A stretch of 64,000 nucleotides of DNA from Prostheceraeus crozeri (Eukaryota; Platyhelminthes; Polycladida; Euryleptidae): assembly GCA_907163375.1 (NCBI GenBank), contig CAJQUW010006967.1:186001-250000 (forward strand), given 5' to 3'. The notes beneath the pieces are model-generated. The model saw only the letters and a program-made list of their open reading frames with translations. It ran no database searches and was not told where the DNA came from. Positions 1 through 11,185 of the stretch are shown in pieces; the stretch's first letter is position 1, and every line of letters begins with the position of its first letter. A program made the translations under genes and the position numbers.

Positions 1-1058
1 GCCGGCAGAGACAAATCAGACGCCCGTCTCAATCCAAGACCGCCGAGGGAAATTGGAAGAAAGGCCTGTGTACAGGAATCAGGTGTCAATCTGCAGTTCA
101 AGGTTGCCTCCAATGCCTCTCTTTGGAGATCATCAAACTTGAGGAGAACATGGTGGATCCTGAAGAATGGGAATGTCCTCAGCAGATATAGCAACTTAGG
201 TATCAGGAAACAATTTCGAAGAAGATAAAACGAGTAATGTGCATCAATGTTGTTGAGTCTTTCACTAGTTGTCTATGGACTCTAGTTGTCTATGGATGAC
301 AGGTTGCGCGCGCTTCGCTTTTTGACTGGCTGACACAGTGACACGCTGTTTGCTTGATATAACTTCCCTGAGTACTCTTAACAAGCGCGCGTCCATCTAT
401 TGATTGCTACTAAATAACTACTAATTAACGTAAAATTATAAAGATATTTTTCTAATTTTTTACATATAGACTAAGGACGATGTCCAAAATGAAATTTAGA
501 TTTAATTACAGTTTCAAAATTACATCAATAATATTATCAATAAGGTAAAAACATTGCATTAAAAATATGATTGATAATTATTTAAAAGTCTGCAATCATT
601 TCTTGCGAAATATTTCAAAAACAACGTCTCATCTTCTGGAGAAACAAATAATGAAATTTAAATATTACATAGAAATTATAAATATAGAAACAGATCTTAA
701 ATGATTAATTAATTAATATCATTAATAATATAAAATAACTTAAATTTACTTACAACTAGTTGACTTCAAATTGAATGTCTTTAAAAAGCAAATATATATA
801 CGTACATAACAAAATAAAAATAATAAATAAAAGAAAGTGCATGTAGCTTAGGTTTTATTAATGAATAAATAATGTCATAATTTTATAGTCACGGCTGCAA
901 GAAACTACACTTAGCCTTTCGTCTAAAATAGTTTATGTACTGGTAATAGCGCAAACAAATAGAATCCAGATTTTTTTACCCTGCCGGCGCCCCTGAGAAT
1001 CAGTGGGCACAGGGCCGAAATTCAATATGGAAGTTCAGCAAGTTCATGGTTGAGTGCA
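1..1058. other. AT-rich non-coding flank
   Basis: No gene could be recognised. Frame 1 is open from the window edge to a stop at 226-228 (about 75 codons), but its product matches nothing I know and it has no visible splice sites. From about 400 to 900 the DNA is very AT-rich. A short GC-rich patch with alternating CG lies near 300-320. Confidence 0.5.
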
Positions 1059-2147
1059 CTCAGTACCAGGGATTGCACCGGGTCAAGATGCGGATCCGGG
1101 ATCCGGTATGAGATCCGCCCGGATCCAGTGAAGAGCGTTTATGATGAGATGTTGATGGTCATTAATGCTGTGGAAAATACTATTTAACGATACAAGTTAT
1201 AAAAGTTATAGAACCTCAAACTTGTTTTTCTCGTTGCTCACTTAGAGTTGGGAGTGGCAGCCAAGAATGCGAATATAAATCTTAATAGAAATGTTTTATC
1301 CAGGAATATCTGTACCTCGGTATTGAATAACCATCTATTAATGTGCAAAAAAGATGAAGTAACTCTTTTATGCTTTGTTCATTCTAATTGTCATGTAACC
1401 GTTGTAGAATTGTGAGCATTGCACCCACTTTACTAATCCATACCAAGGAATGAATGGAGATCCATGACATTCAAAGCTAGTAACATAAAGATCAACTGTG
1501 CTTCTCCAAACATATGATATTGATCCGACAACCTTACACTTACAATGAACAATAGCTGTAATTATTAACAAGTCTATAATAGTTGGATATGTACATCTTA
1601 GTCAAATAAACACAAATAAAAGCAAGTTTGCTGACTTTCCTTTCTTTTAGTTAAATGCACTTGTTTATCGTTGTTGAAATTGCTTTTTGATTGACAATCA
1701 TGGTAAATGTAAACTTAATTAATTCAGAAATTCAGCTACAGTTATCATGTCTTAAGAAAGAGCACACGTTTCTCTATGCTCAGTCTCAGATTGTATTACC
1801 GATAGTTTAGATACTTGTAATCATCTTGAGTAATGATGTTTTGTAAAAAAAAGGTAATAACAACCGAGAACCAGAGTGAAAACTGCAATTGGCGATAGCA
1901 AAATCCTAGGATTTCAATATCACTTCATTAGTATGTTTTTATGTATTATGAAACGCATAATTTAAACTTAATCTCAGGAACCAGACTATTCAATGTTTCA
2001 TGATAATGAAAACGAATTGCATGCAGTTTTATCACTTTTGATCATAGGATCCAGGATCCGTCCGGGTACCCGGGTCTAGGATCCGGATCCGGAAGCGGGA
2101 TCCGGGTGGTTGCAAAAACCCAGCTATTTGCAATCCCTGCTCAGTAC
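1059..2147. mobile_element. Non-autonomous hAT-like element with perfect 8-bp target duplication
   Basis: The element spans 1067-2139. Both ends read CAGGGATTGCA inward (1067-1077, and the reverse complement at 2129-2139), followed by GGATCC/CCGGGT-rich subterminal sequence on both sides (about 1090-1130 and 2046-2110). It is flanked by a perfect 8-bp direct repeat, CTCAGTAC, at 1059-1066 and 2140-2147. An 8-bp duplication and CAGGG-type ends fit the hAT superfamily. No transposase frame is present inside, so it would depend on a transposase supplied elsewhere. The intact duplication points to a fairly recent insertion. Confidence 0.82.
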
Positions 2148-4470
2148 TTACTGCCACTCTGTGATAGTAACTCCAACAGAGCGAGATTGTGAATGGAGGC
2201 TCCTAACCCCTAGCTATCCAGTGCAGCTTTGGGATGGAGACCTCCGCGCGAATACACCTTGGTTGGACCGACTCTCCAGCACATCATTGGTCGCCTTCCT
2301 CCACAGAGCATCATCGAAGATCGACATGGAAATCTGGTTCGCACGACAGGTGGTCATATCCAGGCATCATCTCAAGATCCGTTCACACCGGACGCGGCGG
2401 GTCCTCACGTGTCAGAGTTTTGTTAAGAACCTTGATGAACCTATGGAGCTGTTCACATGGACGCGCGGGAACGCGCCACGTCTGGTGTGAATGCACCTTT
2501 ATGCAATAAACTAGGGTTCAAGACTTGACAATGCACCCAAGTGAACAATGAGCTCAGGCGTCACTTCTGTCAAGCAAAGTCATTTGAAGTCATCAGGAAT
2601 ATCATTTTCACTAATTGTGCCACAGTAGTGTTCCAATCGTAGCAGCACGTCAAAATCCTGAATTCACAACGTTCAATATTCATTACGAAGACTCCCAATC
2701 TGTCTAATCTTCATACATCGCCATCGACAACAGCAAAAAATGAGCAGCATGTGATCACAATCGAAACATAGGAAATTATCTATCATTTAATGCAATCGTG
2801 TCTCAAACCTCTCCGTTCTGAGATAAACGATGCTCCCACTACGGAGGCAATTCGCTAAATGACTGACAACTTGTGATACGTTTCCTGCTGTTCTGGCAAT
2901 GATCTTCAGTATACTCACCACTGCAGAAGTCATAATTCTCATAAACCACAAAATTGCCGGGTGAAGCAAGGATCAAGAAAAGAACAAACAGGACATCAAG
3001 AGTCAACTAACAGTTATAAATGAGGTAGATATGAAACCAATGAATGCACTAACAGCCAAATAGCAACAATATGTCCACTAGAATTACATAGCAGACAGCA
3101 ATTATGCAAAAATTGAAAAGTACATTGTGATGAAATAAACACAATAATTTCATTTCAAGCAACATTGCCGCAGAATTTTCTAAAAAGAAATCGTACCATC
3201 ATTAATGAGAACCGACGACAGACCAATGCCAAGCTAAGTGGTTTTTGATGGATCTCCCTTTTTAGCACATCAAAATTCTATCGTTATGAATTAATGTGAC
3301 CCAAAAGAATTCTTGTTCAATAAAGGGAAGGAGGAAAAACAGCAGCTAGCTTTTCACAATTAAAAGTATACCTAATCCATGGGAAAACTTTCATTTAAAT
3401 CGTTCATCAAATCGTTAAGATCACTTAATGAAAATCATTAACACATTAGAAGTAGCTAGATGTGTTAATTGAAAAGTCTTATCCAGTTACAGTTTGACAA
3501 TTATATCACTTTTCCTACAATACATCAGTCCTTTCCTCTTCATATGGGTGCTAATGCATTTGCTAGACAAGCTCGAAGGCATCTAAGGATTTGTTCACAT
3601 CTGCAGTATGCTATTGTCTAAGTCCATGGTGCATTTGAAGTTTTCGTAGAGTGGATATAAATGCAAAGCTTACAAACTAATTACGCGCATGGAAAGACTG
3701 TTAAATAGAGATATTTTTGTTTTATTCAAGTATGAAAACTTTTTTGAGTGGCTCTATTCTTTGTGGCTTTGGTTACGCTTGCTTTCGATTGTGTCAGTTT
3801 TTAGGGTACGCCTTTTCGGCGGGGTCCAGTAGCTACGGTTTGAGCGTGCAAGATGCTCAAGGACCCGAAACGTGACCTACCGGTAGCTAGTCATCTTCCT
3901 GATAAACCCTTTCGATGTGGTAGCCTATCTAAACTGCTCAATGCTACTTACACATTAGATTTACATGTTGTTTGTGTTTCGCACGCCTTTTGTATGTAGT
4001 AGTAGAATCAACACGTTGACAGGCGTGAACGCAAATTAGTCCTTTTTAGAACCAACACTACTAAATGTTGTACACAGGGTGATTCAAAAGTGTCCATACA
4101 TAGCAAAATGACGTAACTACCAGGTGTCCAGCAGGTCTCTACATGTAGATAACCTGAGATCGAAGATTCTAGTCTAACCAGCCGCATATCATTCGCATGG
4201 CAAGTTGATCCATAGTTTATTTAATTTCATTCATTAATAGTGTCCAACAAAGGTCTCTAGCCATGAAAATCCATTGGCAATACACTGTATCTTAGGATAA
4301 ATTCGTAGGTTGGCATGTCCTTCGAATCAGATAATTCCATTCTTCAATATACACTCAATCTTACACAAGGTGTACACAAGGTACAGCATATCTTCCAAGG
4401 TTTATTTCGAATTCTCGTTAGAATTGTTATGGGGTTGATTGCACTTAAGCTCATGCTTACTACAGTACTA
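2148..4470. other. Non-coding stretch with a GC-rich block
   Basis: No convincing gene. A GC-richer block at about 2170-2490 has overlapping open frames of 60-126 codons with no recognisable product. It contains imperfect inverted copies of a TTCACACC-GACG motif (about 2375-2400 and 2460-2485), so it may be a small inverted-repeat transposon. A structured segment at 3807-3890 is listed separately. Confidence 0.4.
3807..3890. other. Compact self-complementary segment, possible structured RNA or retroelement end
   Basis: Several nested pairings fall within 84 bp. CGCC/GGCG closes a short TTTTC loop at 3809-3821. GGGTCC (about 3822) pairs with GGACCC (3861). Inside that, TTGAGC pairs with GCTCAA across a 9-nt loop. 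AGTAGCTAC pairs with the later GGTAGCT, and CTACCGGTAG is palindromic. Such dense pairing resembles a structured RNA or the conserved 3' end of a retroelement. No family was recognised. Confidence 0.35.
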
Positions 4471-7400
4471 CAGGGTGTCGACAGACTTTCGATTTTCATT
4501 TTCCCGTGTTTTTCCTGGGTTTTCCCGGATATCAGCAATATTTTTCAAGGGGTACTAAATTTGCCTTACAACTTGTTGATAAATATTAGAAGTTACGTAT
4601 CAAATATATTCCCAAAACTTCTCTATTTACAATGGTAATGAGAAGCTCTGTCATCGATATCCATATTCATGTTATCAAATTGGAAATCAGCTACATATTT
4701 AGCCTACATATATGCTTAGGATAGTTTGGACTTCCCATGTGTAAATCACATGTTTGTTCCAATAAGATCCTGAATACGGGACTAGGCTCAATTTTACGTA
4801 AATTCATATTTGTAATTTAACTGTCAACTATTCAAGTTGGAGCAAATGAGTAAAACAATTTAGTACTTTCCGAAAACGGTCTCGAAACATGTCTATACAT
4901 ATGCGAGTATGAATATCAGCATCGCATTTCCACCATTGATAACTTTCGACAAGAACAATTCAGTTGCTTACACAGGTGAATATAATTATTAATCCGAAAG
5001 AAATGCAATCGAAAATAGATATTCGATTGAGCGCACATTCAACCAACTGAGAATCAAAATTGCAGTTAAATCCAGCAGAACCGGACACCTAAAAGGCTTT
5101 GGAATGCTATCAATGTCGATGTAAGATCACTGATTTATTGAATTTATTGGTCTACGAGATTATTGGAATACTTAAGTCCGTGAATTATTAACTCATCACC
5201 ACAAAATTAAATAATAAGACGTAGAATGCAAATGAAAAGATCAATTTCATGGAAAAAATGAGTGTTTTGTAAAAAGCATAGATAAGTACAAAGCCGAGGT
5301 AAACTGAATTACAGTCAATTTCATATTCAAAAGACAATTATACTTTTGTTGATCACCTCTGGTTCGTAAATGACGCATGCAAATGTACAAAACAACAATA
5401 CTTATTCACTCAGTGCGTTAATAGACGTAATAAAATCAAAACAATTACTGTATCTATCATAAGATAGCAGACTATACAAAAGTGAGTCAGGGTCCTTCGG
5501 CTTTCGAAAATAAGTTTAATATAGTCTGTAATCGGTTTACTGAAGTTAAATGCATTGTTTCATACTTTTGTTCATAAAACGCACAGAAAACTATACTGGG
5601 AACAAAAATTGTAATTATTTTTCATTAAAACAATTAATTGGGGTTACACTTTTTCAATTACTGGTTAACAATTCAAACAAGACGAATACATATGGCTTAC
5701 ACTGATTTCACTAAATTTACTGTGATTCGCAAAACAAACAGAACGGAAAGAAAATACTTCTTCGCATGATCAACAACATGACAAACGAAATCATTGTGCT
5801 GAAAAACGACTGTTATTACACTTCTATGTTCTTCATTGACTCTAGAAACTGTGTATTAGTGTAAAATGTTTATACAATGATGGAAGTAGTAACTAGGCAA
5901 GTGCTACAGTCTCACGTAACCTGAAGTACGCAATCACTCACTATTTCAGTTTGATATGTCAGCAATCTGAGCATAGAGCTCAGCGGTCTTCTCCTCTAAT
6001 TCCATTCTTAGTTTTTTTCTTTTCCTGCATCTCCGTAATTTCTAATTGCAAACGTTTCTTCGTCAAAGTCTTCTGCGACTTTGCAACTTTCTCTGATTTT
6101 CTGTCTTTTTGTGCTTGACTGTATCGTGTACGTGTGTGACGTACATGCATGCATCAACATTTTAGTTGATATTTCGATTGTCTTTAAGTCACACTCACGA
6201 ATTGCATCATATACAATTCTATGTGCTATCACCGATGATTCGTGTTGATTTTCCAACAAAACTTCCTTATTGACATTGAAGCCACGCTCACTTGTGGCCT
6301 GTCCATGAGATAAGACCAACACCCGTCTGACTAACGTTGTCAGTAGATCACTCACATCATTTTTTGCATCAGAGGAAGAAGAAAAGAATCAATACGTTGA
6401 TCGCGACGATTATTCCGCATCTGATTCAAGAGCAGAAGGAATATTTGCGAATCTGATAAGCTCATCTTTTACGACATCAGCCGCTTAGCCTGAAAGCCAA
6501 CCAATAGAAACAACTTCTTCGAAGACAAAATTTAGTCGTGAAAGGCTACAGTTTTCTTTAAAAAATGTTCGGACCAAAAATTGACAAACCTCTCGCAAGT
6601 TGGGAATTAACTGGAGCTACTTCCTTTAATGGCTGTTACAATGAAGCAACTAAGGTGATGCACTCCTTCCTGAAGTTCAGTTTATCATCCTTCGCTAGAT
6701 CATTGATCTTTCGCAACTCACTTTTAGCGGAGAACCCGAAATCGGCATCACGTGGTGATTTTTGGATCGTGACATCAGCTGGCTTCGCACTCACAATTTC
6801 TTTAGCCGATTCACACGAATTTGAGATTTGAAAATTGTTGAGGCCACAGTAATGTACAGAGCTGCAACATCAGTATAGAAAGGGTACCATTGGAAAATCT
6901 GTTTGTTATGTGGTCAAAAATGTTTCCAATTTTCGTGCAATGAACGCAAAAAAGGCGATCGAGTTTTGCTGACAGTAACTTGTCGCACAAACGCTGTTTC
7001 ATTGCACCATATGACTTGCTCGTGGCTTCTGAGGACTTCCCTTGAAGTGGTCACAAAATACTCTCAGATAAGGCAAGATTTCAAGAATTCGTTCTGCAAC
7101 GTTTGCATTTTGGACCCAACGTGTAGCAGCGAATTTCAAAGGAAATTTCAGGTCTTCGTTGTCATTTATCTCCAAAAACTGAGATCGTCGTGCTGATGTG
7201 TCTCTGAAGACATTGTCCAATGTTCCAAACTTTATCAGCCGTTCTCAAAGCACCGCAGACTGCGTGTAAAGAACATGTACCGATGTCTATAAAGGACAAT
7301 CCTTCCTTACCAGCTTTGAACATTTCGAAAAATTTCTTATTGACACTGAGCCCATCCACAGATATCTGCAAAAGATTTACTAAATTGAGTTGGCTTGCAG

Positions 7401-8125
7401 CCTTCTGAAAGCCATCAAAAAGATGTTTTGCTGTTGCACGACCCACAAAGTGAGGTAACGAGTCGTGACTTTGTTATTCATATCAAAAAAACGCACCACC
7501 TCGATGTAAACCGACTGCAATAACAGTTGGAATGCAATGCCATCATCAGTAACAGTCCTTTGAAATGTATCTGATTTTGAGTGAAACGAAAATGAGAGCA
7601 CTATAACTTCAGATCAGCCAAGGACTCTTTCATTGTACATATCAGTTCATGAACAAAGATATATACAATCAAGAAGTGATTGGATCAACCCAATACCATG
7701 TGCAATTAAAATACACAAAACCCATCAATACTGGTAAGATGGCATTCTGGAAAATCCCTGAAATTATACAATGAAACAGTTTTATAGAATGACGATAGAC
7801 ATCACGTTCGCTTTGAAGAACAATGCAATATCCTTGAAAATTGCCCGGAAAAATTTGCTGAAAATGAATTCCATACTTGTAATAAGACCAGTACATTATT
7901 GTCATTAAGCCGTATACTTATTATAGAAGCAATGCTCAATACATAAAAAGCAATGTCGCTCAGATTTTCATTTTATCCAACTACATTTGTTTCAACTTTG
8001 TAATTTTCAGAAATCCCTAAAAATTTCAAGGAGATATGACCATTTTCAAGGGTTTTCCCGGGTTTTCCAGGGTCGTTTTCGAATTCCCGGATCTTCCCCG
8101 CATTTCCCGCATTGTCGACACCTTG
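4471..8125 (-). mobile_element. Decayed hAT-like DNA transposon
   Basis: The terminal inverted repeats are CAGGGTGTCGACA at 4471-4483 and its near-identical reverse complement ending at 8125 (12 of 13 bp match). Just inside both ends are runs of TTTCCCG/CGGGAAA and CCCGGGAAAACCC motifs. The minus strand between about 7600 and 6008 holds broken pieces of a transposase (separate entry). The 8-bp flanks (CAGTACTA and CACTTTAT) do not match, so the target duplication has decayed or one end was rearranged. Confidence 0.65.
6008..7601 (-). pseudogene. Broken hAT-like transposase
   Basis: Collinear pieces of one transposase lie on the minus strand in different frames: 7601-7380, 7446-7162, 7220-6999 and 6355-6008. 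Recognisable motifs include LLQISVDGLSVN (the catalytic-core region of a transposase-like family common in invertebrates), IDIGTCSLHAVCGALR, FAATRWVQNANVAERILEI, and near the C-terminus VLSHGQATSERGFNVNKEVL, which corresponds to the hAT-type dimerisation region. Several frameshifts separate the pieces, so it is inactive. It sits inside the inverted repeats of the element at 4471-8125. The family assignment rests on recalled motif similarity. Confidence 0.65.
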
Positions 8126-8760
8126 CACTTTATCAGAAAGTACACATGTAAATGCAAATTAACAAGCAACAACTATCCACAAGCCTAACTGCCCTGAAAA
8201 CTTTGCTTTTGCATCTTTCTGTAGAACTGTTGAGTTACGATAATTATATGAATGCAGCAGAAGAATTTAATGGCTTTTATTTTTTTTATGTTAAAACGGA
8301 CTACAACTAAGCATTCCTAGTTAATGATAGCTGCTTGCAACTAACTGCTACAGAGACAGAAATAGATGGAAATTTCTAATAAGCTTCTGGGATGCTGACT
8401 TTAGAGTTGAATTTCTGATCCCCTATTCAAACACTAACCTTTCTGACATTCCGATATCGCATTTCACAACAAGAAAAGGATGAAAGGAAGAAAAATGATT
8501 TGTGAAGGCGATAACGCATGAAATTAAGTTCGGACGAGGTTTCGAAAGCTATCCAGGGTCAACCTAGACATTGATTCCGCAGTTAAAACATCTTATTTCA
8601 TCAAATTAAGTAATCTGTGTCGAAAACTGTTCTTGATTAACGTGTCTGATAATTCGTTCTGCGATATGATGAACTGACAATATTTCATCTCCATTAATAA
8701 GAAATTGACACTGTCCTGTCGAGGGCATCATCATACAGGAAATTAAGAACGCTGTCAGAA
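8126..8760. other. Non-coding gap
   Basis: AT-rich sequence with no open frame or repeat that I can support. Confidence 0.5.
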
Positions 8761-9485
8761 CATGGTTGCCAATTTTTTTGTCTCATAAAATTCCCGCTTT
8801 TTCCCCTACCAAGATGCAAGCTATGATCTCACGAATATTGCCACTTTATATGCATAAAATGAAGTCTAGATTTTATAACTAGCATGAAAAATGTATTATT
8901 AAGCATATCATAAATATACTTACAGTTATTTAAATTTACAATATTAAAACTGATTAAAAATACATCAAAGTAAAGAGAAAAGAGAAAAATTGAAGAGAGA
9001 TGAGAACATTTAAAATTTTTATAATGAATAATTAAAAAAAATAATAATAATACATGTTTTTTCTGGATAGAGAAATTCACGTGTTTTATTTATTAAGATT
9101 TTTATAAAATTCATGCATACATCAAGAGATTGTTTGAAATATTACATACCTACACTTTTCATTACAGCTAATAGCAACTGAATACATAAGTATGAAATGT
9201 TGAAGCAGCTAATGTGAAGTACATAATCTGTGCGGCCGATACAAACACACAAACTACTTCAGTCCATTAATGGAACCTGTGACACTTTCTAAATCAACCT
9301 TCAATTCGCGTGCCCCTCTGATATCTTATGTTAGGGTAAAAGTTTTAGACAAGAAAAGACTCGAAAAGCCTATAACACAGAAATTCCCGCTTTTTATTCC
9401 AATATAGCCGAAATTCCCGTATAAGAAGACAAATAGCTGAAATACCCGCTAATTCCCGTTTTTAAGCTTGCGGTGGCAAACATGT
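8761..9485. mobile_element. Possible non-autonomous transposon with GTTGCCA-like ends
   Basis: CATGGTTGCCA (8761-8771) is matched by the reverse complement of TGGCAAACATG (9475-9485), and ATTCCCGC-type motifs recur near both ends (about 8789, 9384 and 9440-9460). These are hAT-like features, but no target duplication was found and the interior is plain AT-rich DNA. Confidence 0.35.
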
Positions 9486-10434
9486 TTAGAGGAGAATATT
9501 GCAGATTATCCGAGGACTCTATATCGTCCGAGGATATCTGTTTTTGTCCTGTAAGAAGATATGAAAATATTCCTGTCATAATGCATCCACAATAATGGCT
9601 TGGACTATGCTCTTAACAATACCATGATGAATATAATATTAAAAAAATGAAAATATGAAATGAAAACGAAAAAATGAAAAAAAATATATAGAATATTAAA
9701 ATTCTAATTCCTAGCACTATCAGTTTCATGTCACGTTGATCAAAACTCTCCTGACTTAAGGCTGCATTTAGCAATCGTTAGCCAACATAGCAAAGGGGAG
9801 AAGTAACTCAATACTATCACATGATTAGGTTTCAGGATTTAGAAAAGTCAAGTAGATGTTTACTTTTTAATTTTATCAATATATTTCGGCTATTCATGTG
9901 CCATAGCCATTATCAAGAAAACTGTGTATGCAAAAGAAATCAACACGAATACAAGGCAAGCTTTAAAATTGGTTTTGGCAAGTATACAGCAAAGTATCCC
10001 AAAGAAGTGAAGCTATCCCCAGATTGATGATGGAAATGACATGCGGCCACCCATGTGGCCACTCAAGCTGTGATAAAAAAGCCAGAGGACGAAACATTCA
10101 GATTAAATAGTCTCTCTAGACTCGAATTACAAATCTCTGCCGGTGTAATTGTGCATTTGAAGTCATACGATCTCAGGACACACAAAAGTTTTCTTGTTTT
10201 TCAAACTCATCTATACATCGCACACTTGAATTTGCTGAATCCAGGTTACAAATTAACAACAATATGGTTTTCTTGGATTTCAAAAGACGAGAAAATCTTT
10301 TGGACCATTTTTTCAATATGCAATGTGCATGTTTCAAGCTTCGATTTCTTTCATATTGAGGAGCTGTATGCGCTGACAATGCTATACTTTGAATCCTTTG
10401 AACAATGTCTCAACTCAGCACCATAGTGCACGTG
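9486..10434. other. Non-coding gap with short anonymous open frames
   Basis: Open frames at 9821-10027 and 10055-10426 have no recognisable domain, no supporting splice signals and AT-rich random-looking composition. I do not call them genes. Confidence 0.45.
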
Positions 10435-11185
10435 ATGAAAAAATAACCTTCTGCGGATACTAAACTGATTTATTACGATAACCAATATTTCGCCTTGCGG
10501 CTTTGTCAAGCTTACAATAAGTAAAGCAGAGAGTGGTAAAAGGTGGGCCTATTTAAACAAACTTTGAGTACAGCTAGAAGAGAAACATTAACTTGGATGA
10601 ACCCGTTACATGACAGTGTCTATATTTAGACCTTGACATCCGTTCATTAGGGAGCCTGCATGTTGCCGAATGTACATAGCTTCTAACGTGAGTCTCTTTT
10701 GAGTAGTATTAAATCCACGATGCAGTATCGTCCATGAAATAGGCTGCGAACAATTGCGATGAGTCTGTAGATGTTGAAAAACAGCACTATTATTCTGTGA
10801 GAGATGTTCTTTTATCCTTGACTTGATGCAACGAGCTGACTCGCCAATGTAAATAGCACCGCATGTATTGCACACAATTTTATATATGATATTTTTTGAG
10901 TGACACGAGTTACCTGTATCGTTCAATTTGCAACTTGTGCAGCTATCATGGCATTGGATTTTTTGTTTCGGAGGGTGGAAAGTTCTCTTCAATGATTTGC
11001 CTGAATCAAAGTACAGAGAAATATATTCTGATAAAGCAGTGCGTTTAACGGTATTGATCATTTTGCGTTTTGTGGCTTCGTATAAAATTCGAAAATAAAA
11101 TAAAATAATAAAATAAATTCGTATGCTTTGTGGTTATCGTAATAAATCAATTTAGTATCCGCAGAAGGTTATTTTTTCATCACGC
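10435..11185 (-). mobile_element. Penelope-like element fragment with inverted ends
   Basis: About 50 bp containing CTTCTGCGGATACTAAA and GATTTATTACGATAACC (10435-10483) recur inverted at about 11130-11185. Between them, on the minus strand, lies a GIY-YIG endonuclease-type frame (separate entry). After its stop is a tail with GCCGCAAGGCGAAATATT, a 3' end style often seen in Penelope-like elements. The reverse transcriptase is absent, so this is a 5'-truncated copy. An inverted fragment at the 5' side is a known outcome for this family. Confidence 0.6.
10606..11061 (-). CDS. GIY-YIG endonuclease domain of a Penelope-like element (partial)
   Basis: This frame of about 151 codons encodes the C-terminal endonuclease that Penelope-like retroelements use to nick target DNA. 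Visible elements are cysteines in CHDSCTSCKL, the GIY-YIG core read as IIYKIVCNTCGAIYIGES, an arginine and RIKEH in the following helix, the SAVFQHLQTH histidine segment, and a glutamate in RLTLEAMYI near the end. The N-terminal reverse transcriptase is missing, so this is a truncated retroelement copy and not a host gene. The frame itself is uninterrupted, which suggests modest age. Confidence 0.72.
   Translation of the reverse strand: MINTVKRTALSEYISLYFDSGKSLKRTFHPPKQKIQCHDSCTSCKLNDTGNSCHSKNIIYKIVCNTCGAIYIGESARCIKSRIKEHLSQNNSAVFQHLQTHRNCSQPISWTILHRGFNTTQKRLTLEAMYIRQHAGSLMNGCQGLNIDTVM

Noticed and set aside
2110-2509. Three overlapping frames of 65-126 codons
   Set aside because: All three frames are open because of a GC-rich patch. 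No frame has a recognisable product, and the block may be a small inverted-repeat element.
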